NCBI GenBank assembly: GCA_016292785.1
Contig: JAEDFL010000024.1
Location: forward strand, 1 to 31,011
Length of the DNA stretch: 31,011 nt
From: Clostridiaceae bacterium
GTDB taxonomy: Bacteria; Bacillota; Clostridia; Oscillospirales; Acutalibacteraceae
Direction of reading: 5' to 3'
Below are positions 30,958-31,011 of this stretch, piece after piece (positions within the stretch are counted from its first letter, which is position 1; each line of letters starts with the position of its first letter). The position numbers and the translations under genes are program-made. The notes beneath the pieces were generated by a model that saw only the letters and a program-made list of their open reading frames with translations, ran no database searches and was not told the DNA's origin.

Positions 30958-31011
30958 TGGAGCGGATGACGGGGCTCGAACCCGCTACCTCCACCTTGGC
31001 AAGGTGGCGCT
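30958..31011 (-). tRNA. tRNA-Gly (anticodon GCC), truncated by the window edge
   Basis: The minus strand shows the anticodon arm CCACC-TTGCCAA-GGTGG (anticodon GCC), T arm GCGGG-TTCGAGC-CCCGT, acceptor 3' strand and an encoded TCCA. The acceptor 5' strand and most of the D arm lie beyond base 31011. Confidence 0.93.

Noticed and set aside
30800..30994. Minus-strand ORF starting MEVAGSSPVIRS
   Set aside because: Translation of the tRNA-Gly gene and terminator; not a protein gene.

Overview
The window looks like a piece of chromosome from a spore-forming, Gram-positive anaerobe of the class Clostridia, probably a gut Ruminococcaceae/Oscillospiraceae-type organism. This is inferred from gene content: spoIVB and dpaA/dpaB, a ZTP riboswitch in front of purE, a PurO-type IMP cyclohydrolase next to a stand-alone AICAR transformylase, a FeoA-FeoB fusion, TTG starts with strong Shine-Dalgarno (SD) sites, and many small intergenic hairpin repeats. 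No plasmid, phage or CRISPR locus is visible.

Layout. (1) 2-7050, minus strand: a compact purine operon purE-purC-purF-purM-[FNT formate channel]-purN-purO-purH(AICARFT), with genes overlapping or 1-16 nt apart. It is driven by a TTGACT/TAAAAT promoter and a ZTP (pfl-motif) riboswitch. (2) 7110-9682, minus: a SpoIVB protease gene behind a secreted family I.5-like lipase gene, separated by a hairpin that also holds the spoIVB SD. (3) 10025-10972, plus: an unrecognised anchored, Ser/Thr-linker extracellular protein, divergent from the lipase. (4) 11180-12811, minus: an acyl-CoA synthetase-like AMP ligase, divergent from a HAD phosphatase-mfd operon (13019-17114, plus). (5) 17215-18784: a small Cys-rich membrane protein, an array of short hairpins behind a tRNA-Thr(CGU) gene, and a 213-bp MITE-like element. 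(6) 18785-21657: murC (minus) divergent from dpaA-dpaB (plus). (7) 21658-25181: a heptad-repeat/hairpin element, a decayed oxidoreductase fragment, a GNAT gene, and a TetM/EF-G-like GTPase fused to a Rae1/YacP-type NYN nuclease. (8) 25270-28303: a feo operon (FeoA-FeoB fusion, FeoB-associated Cys-rich peptide, ElaA-like GNAT) with a candidate Fur-type site. (9) 28355-30790: an APC amino-acid permease divergent from a LysR regulator. (10) 30853-31011: tRNA debris and a tRNA-Gly(GCC) gene cut by the window edge.

How it fits together. ZTP accumulates when 10-formyl-tetrahydrofolate is short. The purine operon uses that cofactor at PurN and at AICARFT, and it also carries a formate channel gene, formate being the usual precursor of formyl-THF. 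One riboswitch would therefore control purine enzymes and formate traffic together. The most unusual single protein is the GTPase-nuclease fusion: a factor expected to enter the ribosomal A site is joined to a domain whose B. subtilis homologue cuts mRNA in the A site.

Coordinates and starts come from reading the sequence. Family assignments rest on motif recognition, without database searches.
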